Below the pieces are notes generated by a model that searched no databases, had not been told where the DNA came from, and saw only the letters and a list, made by a program, of their open reading frames with translations. A stretch of DNA of 64,000 nucleotides from Enorma sp964624825 (GTDB taxonomy: Bacteria; Actinomycetota; Coriobacteriia; Coriobacteriales; Coriobacteriaceae), in assembly GCA_964624825.1 (NCBI GenBank), contig CAZUYD010000006.1:21105-85104 (forward strand), read 5' to 3'. The translations under genes and the position numbers were made by a program. Shown in pieces: positions 34,702 through 42,918 of the stretch (within the stretch, counting starts at the first letter, position 1; each line of letters begins with the position of its first letter).

Positions 34702-35892
34702 TTACGCGCGAACGGGGAACTTGCCCTCGGCGGCGATGCGGCGGTTGAGCTCCTCGGCGTAGAGCTCGGGGTCGACGGGGTTGTCGACCTTCTTGCCGAG
34801 CCAGCTGGAGAGCTGGGTGGCGTTGGCGAGGTTCACGCCGTTGATGCCGTCGGAACCCGGAGCGAGGAGCGGCGAGCCCTCGATGATGTGGAGCGCGAAG
34901 TTCTCCATGACGGTGGTGTGCTGGAAGCCCCAGCCGTCGGTGTTCTCGAACTCCTCGGTGGTGTAGAGCTGGCCCGAGCTGTTACCCATGGTGAGCATGG
35001 CCACTTCCAACATGCTCATGTGCTCGTTCATGTAGTCCTCGTCGTGCTCGAGCTTGTAGACGGTCGCCTTCTTGGAGTCCTCGACCACGATCTTGCCGCC
35101 GTCGAGGTCGATCTCGAAGCGGTCGGTGCCGCACGCGTCGTGCGTGCAGGTGATGAAGCTGCCGGTCGCGCCGTTGGCGTACTCGGTGAGGATGGTCACG
35201 TCGTTCTCGACCGCGATGTCGCGGTGGTCGCCCTCGATGCAGTTGGCATAGACGGTCGTGGGGATGCCGCAGATCCACTGCCAGAGGTCGAGCTGGTGCG
35301 GGGCCTGGTTCACGAGGACGCCGCCGCCCTCGCCGCCCCACGTGGCGCGCCACTCGCTCTGCTGGTAGTAGCTGTCCGGGCGCCACCAGGTGTTGATGAT
35401 CCAGTTGGAGCGGCGGATCTGGCCGAGCTCGCCGGACTCGACGATCTCCTTGACCTTCTGGTAGAGCTTGTTCGTGCGCTGGTTGAACATGATGCCGAAG
35501 GCGACGTCCGGATGCGCGGCGGCGCAGTCGTTCATGGCCTTGACGTCCTTGGCGCGCACGCCGGCCGGCTTCTCCACGAGAACGTTCATGCCGTGCTCGA
35601 GGCAGTAGATGGCGATCTCGTGGTGCAGGTAGTGCGGGACGGTGGTGATGACGGCGTCGACGTCGCCGGAGGCCACCATGTCCTTCCAATCCTTATAGAA
35701 CGGAATCTCGGGATACTTCTCCTTGCACATCTCCTCCTTGGCGGGGTCGATGTCGCACAGGGCGCCGAGCGCGCAGTGAGGCGGGCACGGAGCGGCAGGC
35801 ATACCGGGCATACCGCCCTTACCGGTCAGGAAGCCCGCATAGCTGCCGCCCTGGGCACCGATGCCGATGAGGCCGAAACGAACCTTCTCCAT
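34702..35892 (-). CDS. Gfo/Idh/MocA family NAD(P)-dependent oxidoreductase (A)
   Basis: A 396-residue protein with the Rossmann start RFGLIGIGAQGGSYAGF, the EKP motif in VLVEKPAGVRAKD, and the substrate-domain motif GVLVNQAPHQLDLWQWICG. It is longer than paralog B, with a Gly/Pro/Cys insert (GMPGMPAAPCPPHCALGALC) in the nucleotide-binding half. ATG 35892 has AAGGGA upstream; the frame is open to 36228 but overlaps the previous gene. Dehydrogenases of this group that sit beside AP-endonuclase-2-like proteins form 3-keto glycosides in some gut bacteria, which suggests that role here. Confidence 0.86.
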   Translation of the reverse strand: MEKVRFGLIGIGAQGGSYAGFLTGKGGMPGMPAAPCPPHCALGALCDIDPAKEEMCKEKYPEIPFYKDWKDMVASGDVDAVITTVPHYLHHEIAIYCLEHGMNVLVEKPAGVRAKDVKAMNDCAAAHPDVAFGIMFNQRTNKLYQKVKEIVESGELGQIRRSNWIINTWWRPDSYYQQSEWRATWGGEGGGVLVNQAPHQLDLWQWICGIPTTVYANCIEGDHRDIAVENDVTILTEYANGATGSFITCTHDACGTDRFEIDLDGGKIVVEDSKKATVYKLEHDEDYMNEHMSMLEVAMLTMGNSSGQLYTTEEFENTDGWGFQHTTVMENFALHIIEGSPLLAPGSDGINGVNLANATQLSSWLGKKVDNPVDPELYAEELNRRIAAEGKFPVRA

Positions 35893-35908
35893 AGAGCGTC
35901 CCTTCTCT

Positions 35909-36820
35909 CTATTCGACGCAGTACGAGCCATTCCCGCACTGCACCAATCCAACGTTTTCGAGAATATCGGTGAGGGCGTGGAACTGCTGGGCGTACGCGT
36001 CCTCGCCGTCCCTCGCCTTGTTTTCGTGAATGATGTCTGCCGTGTTCTTTGTCTCGAGCGACTTGAGCGAATCGAAGAGCACCAGGTGCGGCTCGAGCGT
36101 GAGGAAGCCCTCATAGCCTTCGTCGACGATGGCGCGCTTGAGGAGCGCGGCGCCGTCGCCGTCGCCGGTGCCGAAGAGAACGTTCTCGTCGTTGGAGTAG
36201 AGCGCGTCCTTGATGTGGATGTAGGCAACGTGCTCGTGCAGCAGCTCCCACGCCTTGGTCGGGTCCTGGCCGACCTGCACGAAGTTCGCGAAGTCGAAAG
36301 CGGCCTTCAGGTGGTCGCTCGGCACGTTCTCGAAGATATCGGCGCAACGGCGGGCGATGTCGCCGTAGATCTCCTTCTCGTTCTCGTGGATCAGAATGAC
36401 GTCGTTGCACTCCGCGATCTCCACGAGCTGCTTGAACTTCGCGATGACCTGATCTTTATAGGTGTCGGGGTCCTCGCCCTCGGGCATGAAGAAGCTGAAG
36501 ACACGGATGAAGTTGCAGCCGGCAATCTTGCACATGCGGCACAGCTCCTCGAGATGTTCCTTCTGCTCCTCGAACGCGGCGTCATCGTTCACCGGGATCT
36601 TGCCGACGGGTGAGCCGATCGACGAGAGCTTCACGCCCGCGGCTTGCATGCGCGGCCAGAGCTGCTCCGCGAACTCATCGGCGGTGTACTCGGCAACACC
36701 CTTGCGATCGGCAGAGCGCAGGCAGATGTGATCCATCCCAAGATCCGTGACGACGCGCAGCTGCTTATCGAAGTCCTGATCAATCTCGTCGGCGAAACCA
36801 GAGACAACGACTTTTCCCAT
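35909..36820 (-). CDS. Sugar phosphate isomerase/epimerase family TIM-barrel protein (A)
   Basis: At 303 residues this is the first gene of the operon. It has the AP-endonuclase-2 barrel motifs: DVILIHENEKEIYG (metal-binding His/Glu), KAAFDFANFVQVG, VAYIHIKDALY and FLTLEPHLVLF. Sequence identity to the paralog at 32696 is low. ATG 36820 has GGGAGGC upstream and the next gene starts 16 bp after its stop, so the two are surely co-transcribed. Reaction unknown; isomerase or eliminase on a keto-sugar intermediate is plausible. Confidence 0.84.
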   Translation of the reverse strand: MGKVVVSGFADEIDQDFDKQLRVVTDLGMDHICLRSADRKGVAEYTADEFAEQLWPRMQAAGVKLSSIGSPVGKIPVNDDAAFEEQKEHLEELCRMCKIAGCNFIRVFSFFMPEGEDPDTYKDQVIAKFKQLVEIAECNDVILIHENEKEIYGDIARRCADIFENVPSDHLKAAFDFANFVQVGQDPTKAWELLHEHVAYIHIKDALYSNDENVLFGTGDGDGAALLKRAIVDEGYEGFLTLEPHLVLFDSLKSLETKNTADIIHENKARDGEDAYAQQFHALTDILENVGLVQCGNGSYCVE

Positions 36821-36932
36821 AGTGCCTCCCTTTCGATACGCACGCCCGAGCAGTTGCGAAGCGGCGGCCTCGCGAGGACGTTGCACCACAGCGGTGCCGC
36901 ATCGAGCGAACACGCCATGCTCGAGCATTCAT

Positions 36933-36946
36933 AACTGATATATTAC
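36933..36946. promoter_or_regulatory. Uronate-regulon operator candidate, copy b
   Basis: AACTGATATATTAC, the motif that best represents the family, 113 bp upstream of the isomerase A start. Confidence 0.65.
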
Positions 36947-37067
36947 TTTTCTGAAACGGAGACGGCCGACCCGCGCATAACGCTTCTCGCCCAACGGTCG
37001 ATGTGCTTCGGTAAATGGTTCGTCCATCACACGACATGCTCAAAGCATGCCCCGACCTTGTGGGCAC

Positions 37068-37081
37068 AACTGATATACCAC
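37068..37081. promoter_or_regulatory. Uronate-regulon operator candidate, copy e
   Basis: AACTGATATACCAC, matching the family at 12 of 14 positions. The central TGATATACCA also resembles the TNGTATACNA half-palindrome bound by FCD-type GntR regulators. Confidence 0.55.
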
Positions 37082-37299
37082 AAGTGGCATCGATTTCATG
37101 CTACCACCTGAACCATCTGGGGTGCTTCAGCTGGGGATAAGCCTCCCTGTTCAAGAGGCCGGGGCGCTGCGGAGAAAGGGGCAGCGCAGCACAGAGAAAC
37201 CCGGGCACGGCGGGGACCGATGTACCCGGGATGAGGGAGTCCTCGTGCGCCGCAACCGGAGCGCGCGGGCGAGCGGACCGATACGCGGAGGGCCCGCCG

Positions 37300-37662
37300 A
37301 TGGGAGCGTTCGGCGGCCCCATCTGCGGCAAGGCAGAGATGCTCGATGCCTTGGAGCATTTCTTCGCCGTGGAACAGGAGCACCGGGAACTCGCGCCCGC
37401 GCTCGACCGCAGCGGGCTCACCGGTCGCTTCATGCAGCAGGTCATCAAGAAGACGTTCGACCATGCCGCGAGCCAGCCCGCGACGTTCCCCGTTCAATCA
37501 CCCGATACCTACCGCATGGTGCACACATTCTTCATGTGCAGCCTGCTCATCCTCTCGCTCGAGTGGCTGCAGCGCGGTTGCCCCGAATCCCCCGAAGCGT
37601 TCGCCCGCCGCACGCTCCATCTCTTCTCGAGGCCGTTCTTCCCGCTTATCGCGACGCCCTAA
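37300..37662 (+). pseudogene. C-terminal remnant of a TetR-like regulator
   Basis: A frame of 120 codons (CGKAEMLDALEHFFAVEQEH ... VHTFFMCSLLILSLEWLQRG) reads like the ligand-binding half of a TetR-family repressor and ends at a natural-looking stop. The N-terminal helix-turn-helix is absent. Its nominal ATG at 37300 lies inside a terminator-type repeat shared with 32200-32220, so the 5' part was replaced by recombination or deletion. TetR membership is judged by character only. Confidence 0.5.
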
Positions 37663-37755
37663 ACGCCAGCGCGCCAAGCGGGAACCTCGTCTGGGAACGA
37701 GCGCGAGCGGGCCGCCCTGTGGAATCCCCCTTCACCCGCGCGAAGCGCCGGCACC

Positions 37756-39105
37756 TTAGCGCGCGGACGCTTCCCGCCGCAACGCGCGCCTCACCATGAC
37801 GACGCAGTACGCAAGGGCGATCATCCAAGCGAAGGGGTTCGCGAGGCAGATGCCCATGAAGCCCAGGCTCCACATGGCGGCGAGGCTGCCCAGGCAGCGG
37901 CCGGCGAGCTCGCCCCCGCCGGAAACGATGGCCTGCACGCTCCGACCCATGCCCTGGAGGGTGTTCCGGAAGATCATAAGCGAGCCGTGGAAAATGAAGA
38001 AGCAGCTGATGACCGCGAGGTACTCGACCGCCTCCGCCGCGATGGCCGCGTCGACGTCCTCACCCAGTACGAACGCCACGAACACGCCCTTGAACAAGAA
38101 GATCGCGATCCATGCCATGACGCAGTAAACCGCCTGGATGGCGAGGCCGCTCTTGATACCCGCGCGGATGCGGCCGAAGCGGCGCGCGCCGTAGTTCTGG
38201 CCGGCATAGCTCGCCACCGCCATGCCCACGCTCTCCATAGGCAGGGTGAAGAGCTGGCGGATCTTCTCGCCCGTGGTCTGCGCCGTAACCGTCGCGGCAC
38301 CGAATGAGTTGATGGCGCCCTGCATCGCGAGCGCGCCGAGTGCGGAAACGGAGTACTCGAAGCCCATGGGCAGGCCGATCGTGCAGAGTTTCCGCAAGTG
38401 CGCGCCCGAGGGCGCCATCGTACGCTTGTCCAGGCGCACCCATGGCACGCGTGAAAACGCCCACCAGCAGTTGAGCGCCACGGAAAGGAGCGTCCCCAAA
38501 ACGTCTCCGAGCGCGGAACCCGCGACGCCCATCTTGAACACCAGGATGAAGATGAGGTCGAGCACGACGTTCACCGCGCAGGAAATCGCCAGGAAGATAA
38601 ACGGGTGGCGCGAATCCCCCACCGCGCGCAGCGCCGAGGCCGAAAAGTTGTAGAACATCGTGGCCGGCATACCCGCGAAGATGATGACGATGTAGACCGT
38701 CGCCATGTCGAGAAACGCGGCGGGCGTACCCATCGCCACGAGAAGCGGGCGCGCGGCCACGATCATCATCGCCGTGAACGCCACGGAAAGCGCCATCGAA
38801 GCCCATGCGCCGTTCCACAGGTAGCGGCGAAACCCATCTTCATCGTGCGCCCCGAAGCGCTGGGCGACCGGGATGCCGAACCCGATACCCGCGCCCTGCA
38901 CAAACCCCAGGATGAGAAAGTTCAGCGCGTACGTGGCACCGATGGCACCAAGCGCATCCGGGCTCACGAAGCGGCCGACCACCACGGTATCGGCGAAGCT
39001 GTAGAGCTGCTGGACGAGCGACCCCAGCACGAGCGGTACGGAAAAACGGAGCAGCTGCGTAAGCGGCCGCCCCGTCGTAAGGTTTGTCGTTGCCTCCCGT
39101 GCCAT
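37756..39105 (-). CDS. MATE family efflux transporter
   Basis: The 449-residue protein has twelve predicted membrane helices and MATE signatures: RFSVPLVLGSLVQQLYSFAD near the start and PMGFEYSVSALGALAMQGAI at the start of the second half. MATE proteins expel organic cations or other small molecules using Na+ or H+. ATG 39105 has a GGGG upstream; a TTG at 39129 is in frame. It is the last gene of the uxuB-uxuA-uxaC-kdgK row, 47 bp after the kinase, which is an unusual place for a MATE protein. Confidence 0.86.
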   Translation of the reverse strand: MAREATTNLTTGRPLTQLLRFSVPLVLGSLVQQLYSFADTVVVGRFVSPDALGAIGATYALNFLILGFVQGAGIGFGIPVAQRFGAHDEDGFRRYLWNGAWASMALSVAFTAMMIVAARPLLVAMGTPAAFLDMATVYIVIIFAGMPATMFYNFSASALRAVGDSRHPFIFLAISCAVNVVLDLIFILVFKMGVAGSALGDVLGTLLSVALNCWWAFSRVPWVRLDKRTMAPSGAHLRKLCTIGLPMGFEYSVSALGALAMQGAINSFGAATVTAQTTGEKIRQLFTLPMESVGMAVASYAGQNYGARRFGRIRAGIKSGLAIQAVYCVMAWIAIFLFKGVFVAFVLGEDVDAAIAAEAVEYLAVISCFFIFHGSLMIFRNTLQGMGRSVQAIVSGGGELAGRCLGSLAAMWSLGFMGICLANPFAWMIALAYCVVMVRRALRREASAR

Positions 39106-39152
39106 GTCCCCGCATCCCCAGTTGCGCAACTAGCCCAAGGGGTTGCCATGCG

Positions 39153-40157
39153 CTACCGCGCCACATCGGCGCCGTCGGATATGAACCGCTCGACCTCGAT
39201 GGCGCTGAACCGGTTGCAGTCGCCGGCTACGGTATGCTTGAGCGCGCTCGCCGCGCAGCCGAACTCGACCACGCGCCGGGCATCCCATCCCGAGAGCACC
39301 CCGTGCAGCACGCCGGCCGCGAACGCGTCCCCGCCGCCCACGCGGTCGACGATGGGCTCGATGTGGTGCGTGCGCGAGCGCTCGAGCACCCCGCCGCACT
39401 CCATGAGATATCCGGTCAGGTCGTTCGACGAGCTCGAATGGGCGATGCGCCGCGTGGAGCAGACGGCCTCGAGCCGCGGGGCCGCCTCGAACAGGCGCGC
39501 GTACGCCTCGGCAAGCGCCGGCTCCGACCACGCCGTGCGCTCGAGCCCCAGCACGCCCTGCACGTCGCCGATGCCGGCCGAGAGCATCGATACATAGGGC
39601 AGCACCGCATCGAATGCCGCGACGCACGCATCCCACGACCAGAGCTTCGCCCGGAAGTTCACGTCGTAGCTCACCCGCACCCCGCGCGCCACGGCCTCGC
39701 GCACCACCTCGGGCGCGATGACGCGCCAGGTGGAAGAGACCGCCGGCGTCACACCGGAGATGTGCAGCATGTCGACGTCGCGGAAGAGCTCGTCGAGGTC
39801 CCACTCGCAGGCGCGCATCTCGGCGAACGCGGAGCCGGCGCGGTCGTAGGTCACCTGCGAGCCGCGCGCGCCCACGCCCTCCTCGAGGTAGTACGTCCCC
39901 AGGCGGGCGCCGCCGCGCAGCACCTGCGCGGTATCCACGCCGAAGCGCCGCAGGTGCGCGACCGCACCGTCGCCCAGCGCGTTCTCGGGCACCTTGCTGG
40001 CGAAGGACGCCTCGTGGCCGAAGCTCGCGAGCGACGCCGCGACGTTCGCCTCGGCCCCGCCGTAATTCACCGCGAGCGCCGCGGCATCCGAGAGGCGCGC
40101 GCCGCCGCCGACCGAGAGGCGCAGCATGATCTCGCCGATTGCCAGAACCTTCGCCAT
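39153..40157 (-). CDS. PfkB-family sugar kinase, probable second KDG kinase
   Basis: The 334-residue protein begins AKVLAIGEIMLRLS with the KdgK-like VNYGGAEANVAASLASFGHE and ends with the anion-hole motif VDRVGGGDAFAAGVLHGVL. It is parallel in sequence to KdgK at 22956 (for example DMLHISGVTPAVS versus ELFYFSGVTPAVS). Its place right after uxaC fits phosphorylation of 2-keto-3-deoxygluconate in the glucuronate pathway, but a different ketosugar acid is possible. The ATG is preceded by AAGGAAGGG. Confidence 0.8.
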   Translation of the reverse strand: MAKVLAIGEIMLRLSVGGGARLSDAAALAVNYGGAEANVAASLASFGHEASFASKVPENALGDGAVAHLRRFGVDTAQVLRGGARLGTYYLEEGVGARGSQVTYDRAGSAFAEMRACEWDLDELFRDVDMLHISGVTPAVSSTWRVIAPEVVREAVARGVRVSYDVNFRAKLWSWDACVAAFDAVLPYVSMLSAGIGDVQGVLGLERTAWSEPALAEAYARLFEAAPRLEAVCSTRRIAHSSSSNDLTGYLMECGGVLERSRTHHIEPIVDRVGGGDAFAAGVLHGVLSGWDARRVVEFGCAASALKHTVAGDCNRFSAIEVERFISDGADVAR

Positions 40158-40287
40158 GGTGCCGCCCTTCCTTCGCTATCGAACAAGCGGGGTGCGCGGC
40201 AGGCCGAGCCACCGCGCGCCTTCGATCGCATCTCACCTACGGCACGCGAGCCCACCGCTTGGCCAGCTCCGCGCCTCGTCATGCCCG

Positions 40288-41700
40288 CTACTCGAAGAAG
40301 CCGAAGTAGTCGTGAGCGTTGTTGTAGCAGATATCCTCGACGATCTTGCCCAGGTACGCCTCGTCCTCGGGGAGCCTCCCCTGCTCGACCCACTCACCGA
40401 CGGTGTGGCAGAGCACGCGGCGGAAGTACTCGTGGCGCGGATAGGAAAGGAAGCTGCGCGAGTCGGTGAGCATGCCCGTGAAGTTGGCGAGCAGGCTCTG
40501 CTCGGCGAACACGGTGATCTGCTTCTTCATGCCGTCGAACTGGTCGTTCACCCACCATGCGCAGCCGAGCTGCAGCCTCTGCCTGCAGCCGCCCTGGAAC
40601 GACTGCATGAGCGTGGCGAGCGCCAGCCAGTCGTTCTCGTTGAGCGAGTAGAGGATCGTGCGGGGGAGCGCGTCCGCGCGAGCCGCCGCATCGAGGTAGC
40701 GCGCCACCTGCGAGGCAACGTCGGCCTGGTCGCCCGCCGAGTCGTAGCCCTTGTCGCGGCCGAGCGCCTCGAAGCCCGCGGTGTTGGCGTTGCGCAGCGC
40801 GTTCATGTGCAGCTGGAGCACCCAGCCGTGCTCGTCGTAGAGGCGCATGAGCTCCAGGCAGAGAGCCGTCTGGTACCGGGCGACATCGTCCGCGCCGAGC
40901 GCCTCGCCCGCTAGGCGGCGCGCCACGATGTCCTCGAGCTCCTCGGGCGTGGCGGGCACGAAGCGCACCACATCGGTGCCGTGGTCGGCCAGGCGCCCGC
41001 CCACGCCGTGGAAGTAGTCGACGCGTTGCGCCGCCGCCGCGACGAGGCCCGCGTAGCTATGGGCGTCCACGCCCGACGCCTCGCCGATGCGGTCGCAGTA
41101 GGCGGCGAAGTCGTCGCGGTCGATGCCCATGAGGCCGTCGGGGCGGAAGGTGGGCAGCACCTTGAAGCCGAGGCCGTCCACGGCGGCGAGCTGCGTGTGG
41201 TAGGTCAGGTCGTCCGCCGGGTCGTCGGTGGTGCAGAGCGCCTTCACGCCGGCGCTGCGGATGATCTCGCGCGGGCGGAAATCGTCCTCGGCGAGCCGCG
41301 CGTTCGCGCGCTCCCAGATGCCGCGCGCATTCGCCGCGCAGATCACGTCGTCGATGCCGAAGAACCGGCGCAGCTCCAGATGGCTCCACTCGTAGATGGG
41401 GTTGCCCGGCGCCTGCTCGACGGTCTTCGCGAACGCGAGGAACTTCTCGTAGTCGCCCCCGTCGCCCGAGATGAGCTCCTCGGGCACGCCCGCCGCGCGC
41501 ATGAGGCGCCACTTGTAGTGGTCGCCCGCTCCGTCCTTGCAGATCCAGACCTCGGCGAGGTTGCCGAATTTCTCGTCCTCCCAGATCTCCTGGGGCGAAA
41601 GGTGGCAGTGGTAGTCGATGATGGGCATGCCCTCCGCATGGTCGTGGTAGAGCTTCTTCGCCCATGGGGTGGTGAGCAGGAAATCATCGTTCAGCAGCAT
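40288..41700 (-). CDS. uxaC: Glucuronate isomerase
   Basis: A 470-residue UxaC of standard length. It begins with the amidohydrolase-like metal site MPIIDYHCHLSPQEIWED and contains ALCTTDDPADDLTYH, VLPTFRPD, LQLHMNALRN and GMLTDSRSFLSYPRHEYFRR, all typical of the family. It converts D-glucuronate to D-fructuronate (and galacturonate to tagaturonate). ATG 41700 has GGAGG upstream. It lies 90 bp after uxuA, within the uxu operon. Confidence 0.95.
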   Translation of the reverse strand: MLLNDDFLLTTPWAKKLYHDHAEGMPIIDYHCHLSPQEIWEDEKFGNLAEVWICKDGAGDHYKWRLMRAAGVPEELISGDGGDYEKFLAFAKTVEQAPGNPIYEWSHLELRRFFGIDDVICAANARGIWERANARLAEDDFRPREIIRSAGVKALCTTDDPADDLTYHTQLAAVDGLGFKVLPTFRPDGLMGIDRDDFAAYCDRIGEASGVDAHSYAGLVAAAAQRVDYFHGVGGRLADHGTDVVRFVPATPEELEDIVARRLAGEALGADDVARYQTALCLELMRLYDEHGWVLQLHMNALRNANTAGFEALGRDKGYDSAGDQADVASQVARYLDAAARADALPRTILYSLNENDWLALATLMQSFQGGCRQRLQLGCAWWVNDQFDGMKKQITVFAEQSLLANFTGMLTDSRSFLSYPRHEYFRRVLCHTVGEWVEQGRLPEDEAYLGKIVEDICYNNAHDYFGFFE

Positions 41701-41790
41701 GAATACCTCCAGTTCCGTCGCGTCCCCTGCCATTGGGGACGGACTCATTTGCCACGCGCGCGTGCCTGGCAAAGGGGATGGGCTCGCTCG

Positions 41791-42882
41791 TCAGGCGCGG
41801 GCACCCGCCTTCTCGATGGCCTCCCACATGCCGTTGATGTAGGCGATGCCGAGGGCGCGGTCGTAGAGGCCGTAGCCCGGGCGGCCGGTCTCGCCCCAGA
41901 TCATGCGGCCGTGGTCGGGGCGCATGAAGCCCTCGAAGCCGTTGTCGTGGAGCGCCCTCATCATCCTGTACATGTCGAGCGAGCCGCACGGGCTGGGATG
42001 CGGCGCCTCGTAGAAATCCTTGTTGCCCGGCTCGTCGGGATTGATGTACTTGATGTTGCGCATGTGCACGAAGTGGATGCGCCCGCGACGCGTGAACTCG
42101 GCGAGGATGCCGTAGATGTCGTTGCCCGGCTCCTCAGCGATCGACCCGCAGCAGAGCGTGATGCCGTTGTAGGGCGTATCGACGGCACGGCAGAGCCAAT
42201 CGAGGTCCTCGCGGTTCTTGATGATGCGGGGCAGGCCGAACATGCTGTACGGCGGATCGTCCGGATGGATGGCCATCTTGACGTCGTACTTTTCGCACAC
42301 GGGCATGATGGCCTCGAGGAAATAGACCAGGTTCTCGCGCAGCTTATCCTCGTCCACGTCCTTGTATGCGTCGAACAGGCTCTTCACCTGCGCCAGGCGC
42401 TCGGGCTCCCAGCCGGGAAGCGTGAAGTCGCCGGAGCCCTCGGCCACGGTATCGATGATCTCCTGCGGGTCGTCGGGGATGTTCGCCTTCACGAACGCAA
42501 GCGTGCTGGAGCCGTCCGGCAGCTTGTAGTCGAGGTCGCTCTTCACCCAGTCGAAAACCGGCATGAAGTTGTAGCAGATGACCTTCACACCCTCTTGGCC
42601 GAGGTTCTTGATGGTCTCCTTGTACGCCTCGATGTGCTCATCGCGCTTGGGGGTGCCGATCTTGATGTCGTCCGAGACGTTCACGCTCTCGATGACCTTG
42701 AGGGTCAGGCCGGCAGCCTCGACCATCTCGCGCAGCGCGCGGATGCGCTCGCGCGGCCACACCTCCCCCGCCGGGATGTCGAACAGCGTGCCCACGATGC
42801 CCGAGCACCCCGGGATTTGGCGGATCTGCTCGAGGGTGATCTTCTCCTCGTTCGGTCCGTACCAGCGGAATGTCAATTCCAT
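41791..42882 (-). CDS. uxuA: Mannonate dehydratase
   Basis: The 363-residue TIM-barrel protein has UxuA signatures: MELTFRWYGPNEEKITLEQI, VICYNFMPVFDW, KMAIHPDDPPYSMFGLPRI, ITLCCGSIAEEPGNDI, HFVHMRNIKY and GFMRPDHGRMIWGE. It removes water from D-mannonate to give 2-keto-3-deoxygluconate. It starts 36 bp after the uxuB stop with GGGAGGAAACG as ribosome site, so the genes are co-transcribed. Confidence 0.95.
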   Translation of the reverse strand: MELTFRWYGPNEEKITLEQIRQIPGCSGIVGTLFDIPAGEVWPRERIRALREMVEAAGLTLKVIESVNVSDDIKIGTPKRDEHIEAYKETIKNLGQEGVKVICYNFMPVFDWVKSDLDYKLPDGSSTLAFVKANIPDDPQEIIDTVAEGSGDFTLPGWEPERLAQVKSLFDAYKDVDEDKLRENLVYFLEAIMPVCEKYDVKMAIHPDDPPYSMFGLPRIIKNREDLDWLCRAVDTPYNGITLCCGSIAEEPGNDIYGILAEFTRRGRIHFVHMRNIKYINPDEPGNKDFYEAPHPSPCGSLDMYRMMRALHDNGFEGFMRPDHGRMIWGETGRPGYGLYDRALGIAYINGMWEAIEKAGARA

Positions 42883-42918
42883 GTCGTTTCCTCCCGTACC
42901 AATGACAATGGGGACAGG

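Larger units (their letters stand above)
36821..37299. promoter_or_regulatory. Promoter region of the four-gene operon, plus repeat sequence
   Basis: No gene seen in about 480 bp. Operator-like copies b (36933-36946) and e (37068-37081) lie here, 113 and 248 bp upstream of the first gene. From about 37261 the sequence matches the terminator repeat of 32130-32220. Confidence 0.5.

Noticed and set aside
33673..35973. A 766-codon plus-strand open frame opposite the two Gfo/Idh/MocA genes
   Set aside because: Same kind of antisense shadow; the minus-strand genes have all the expected motifs.
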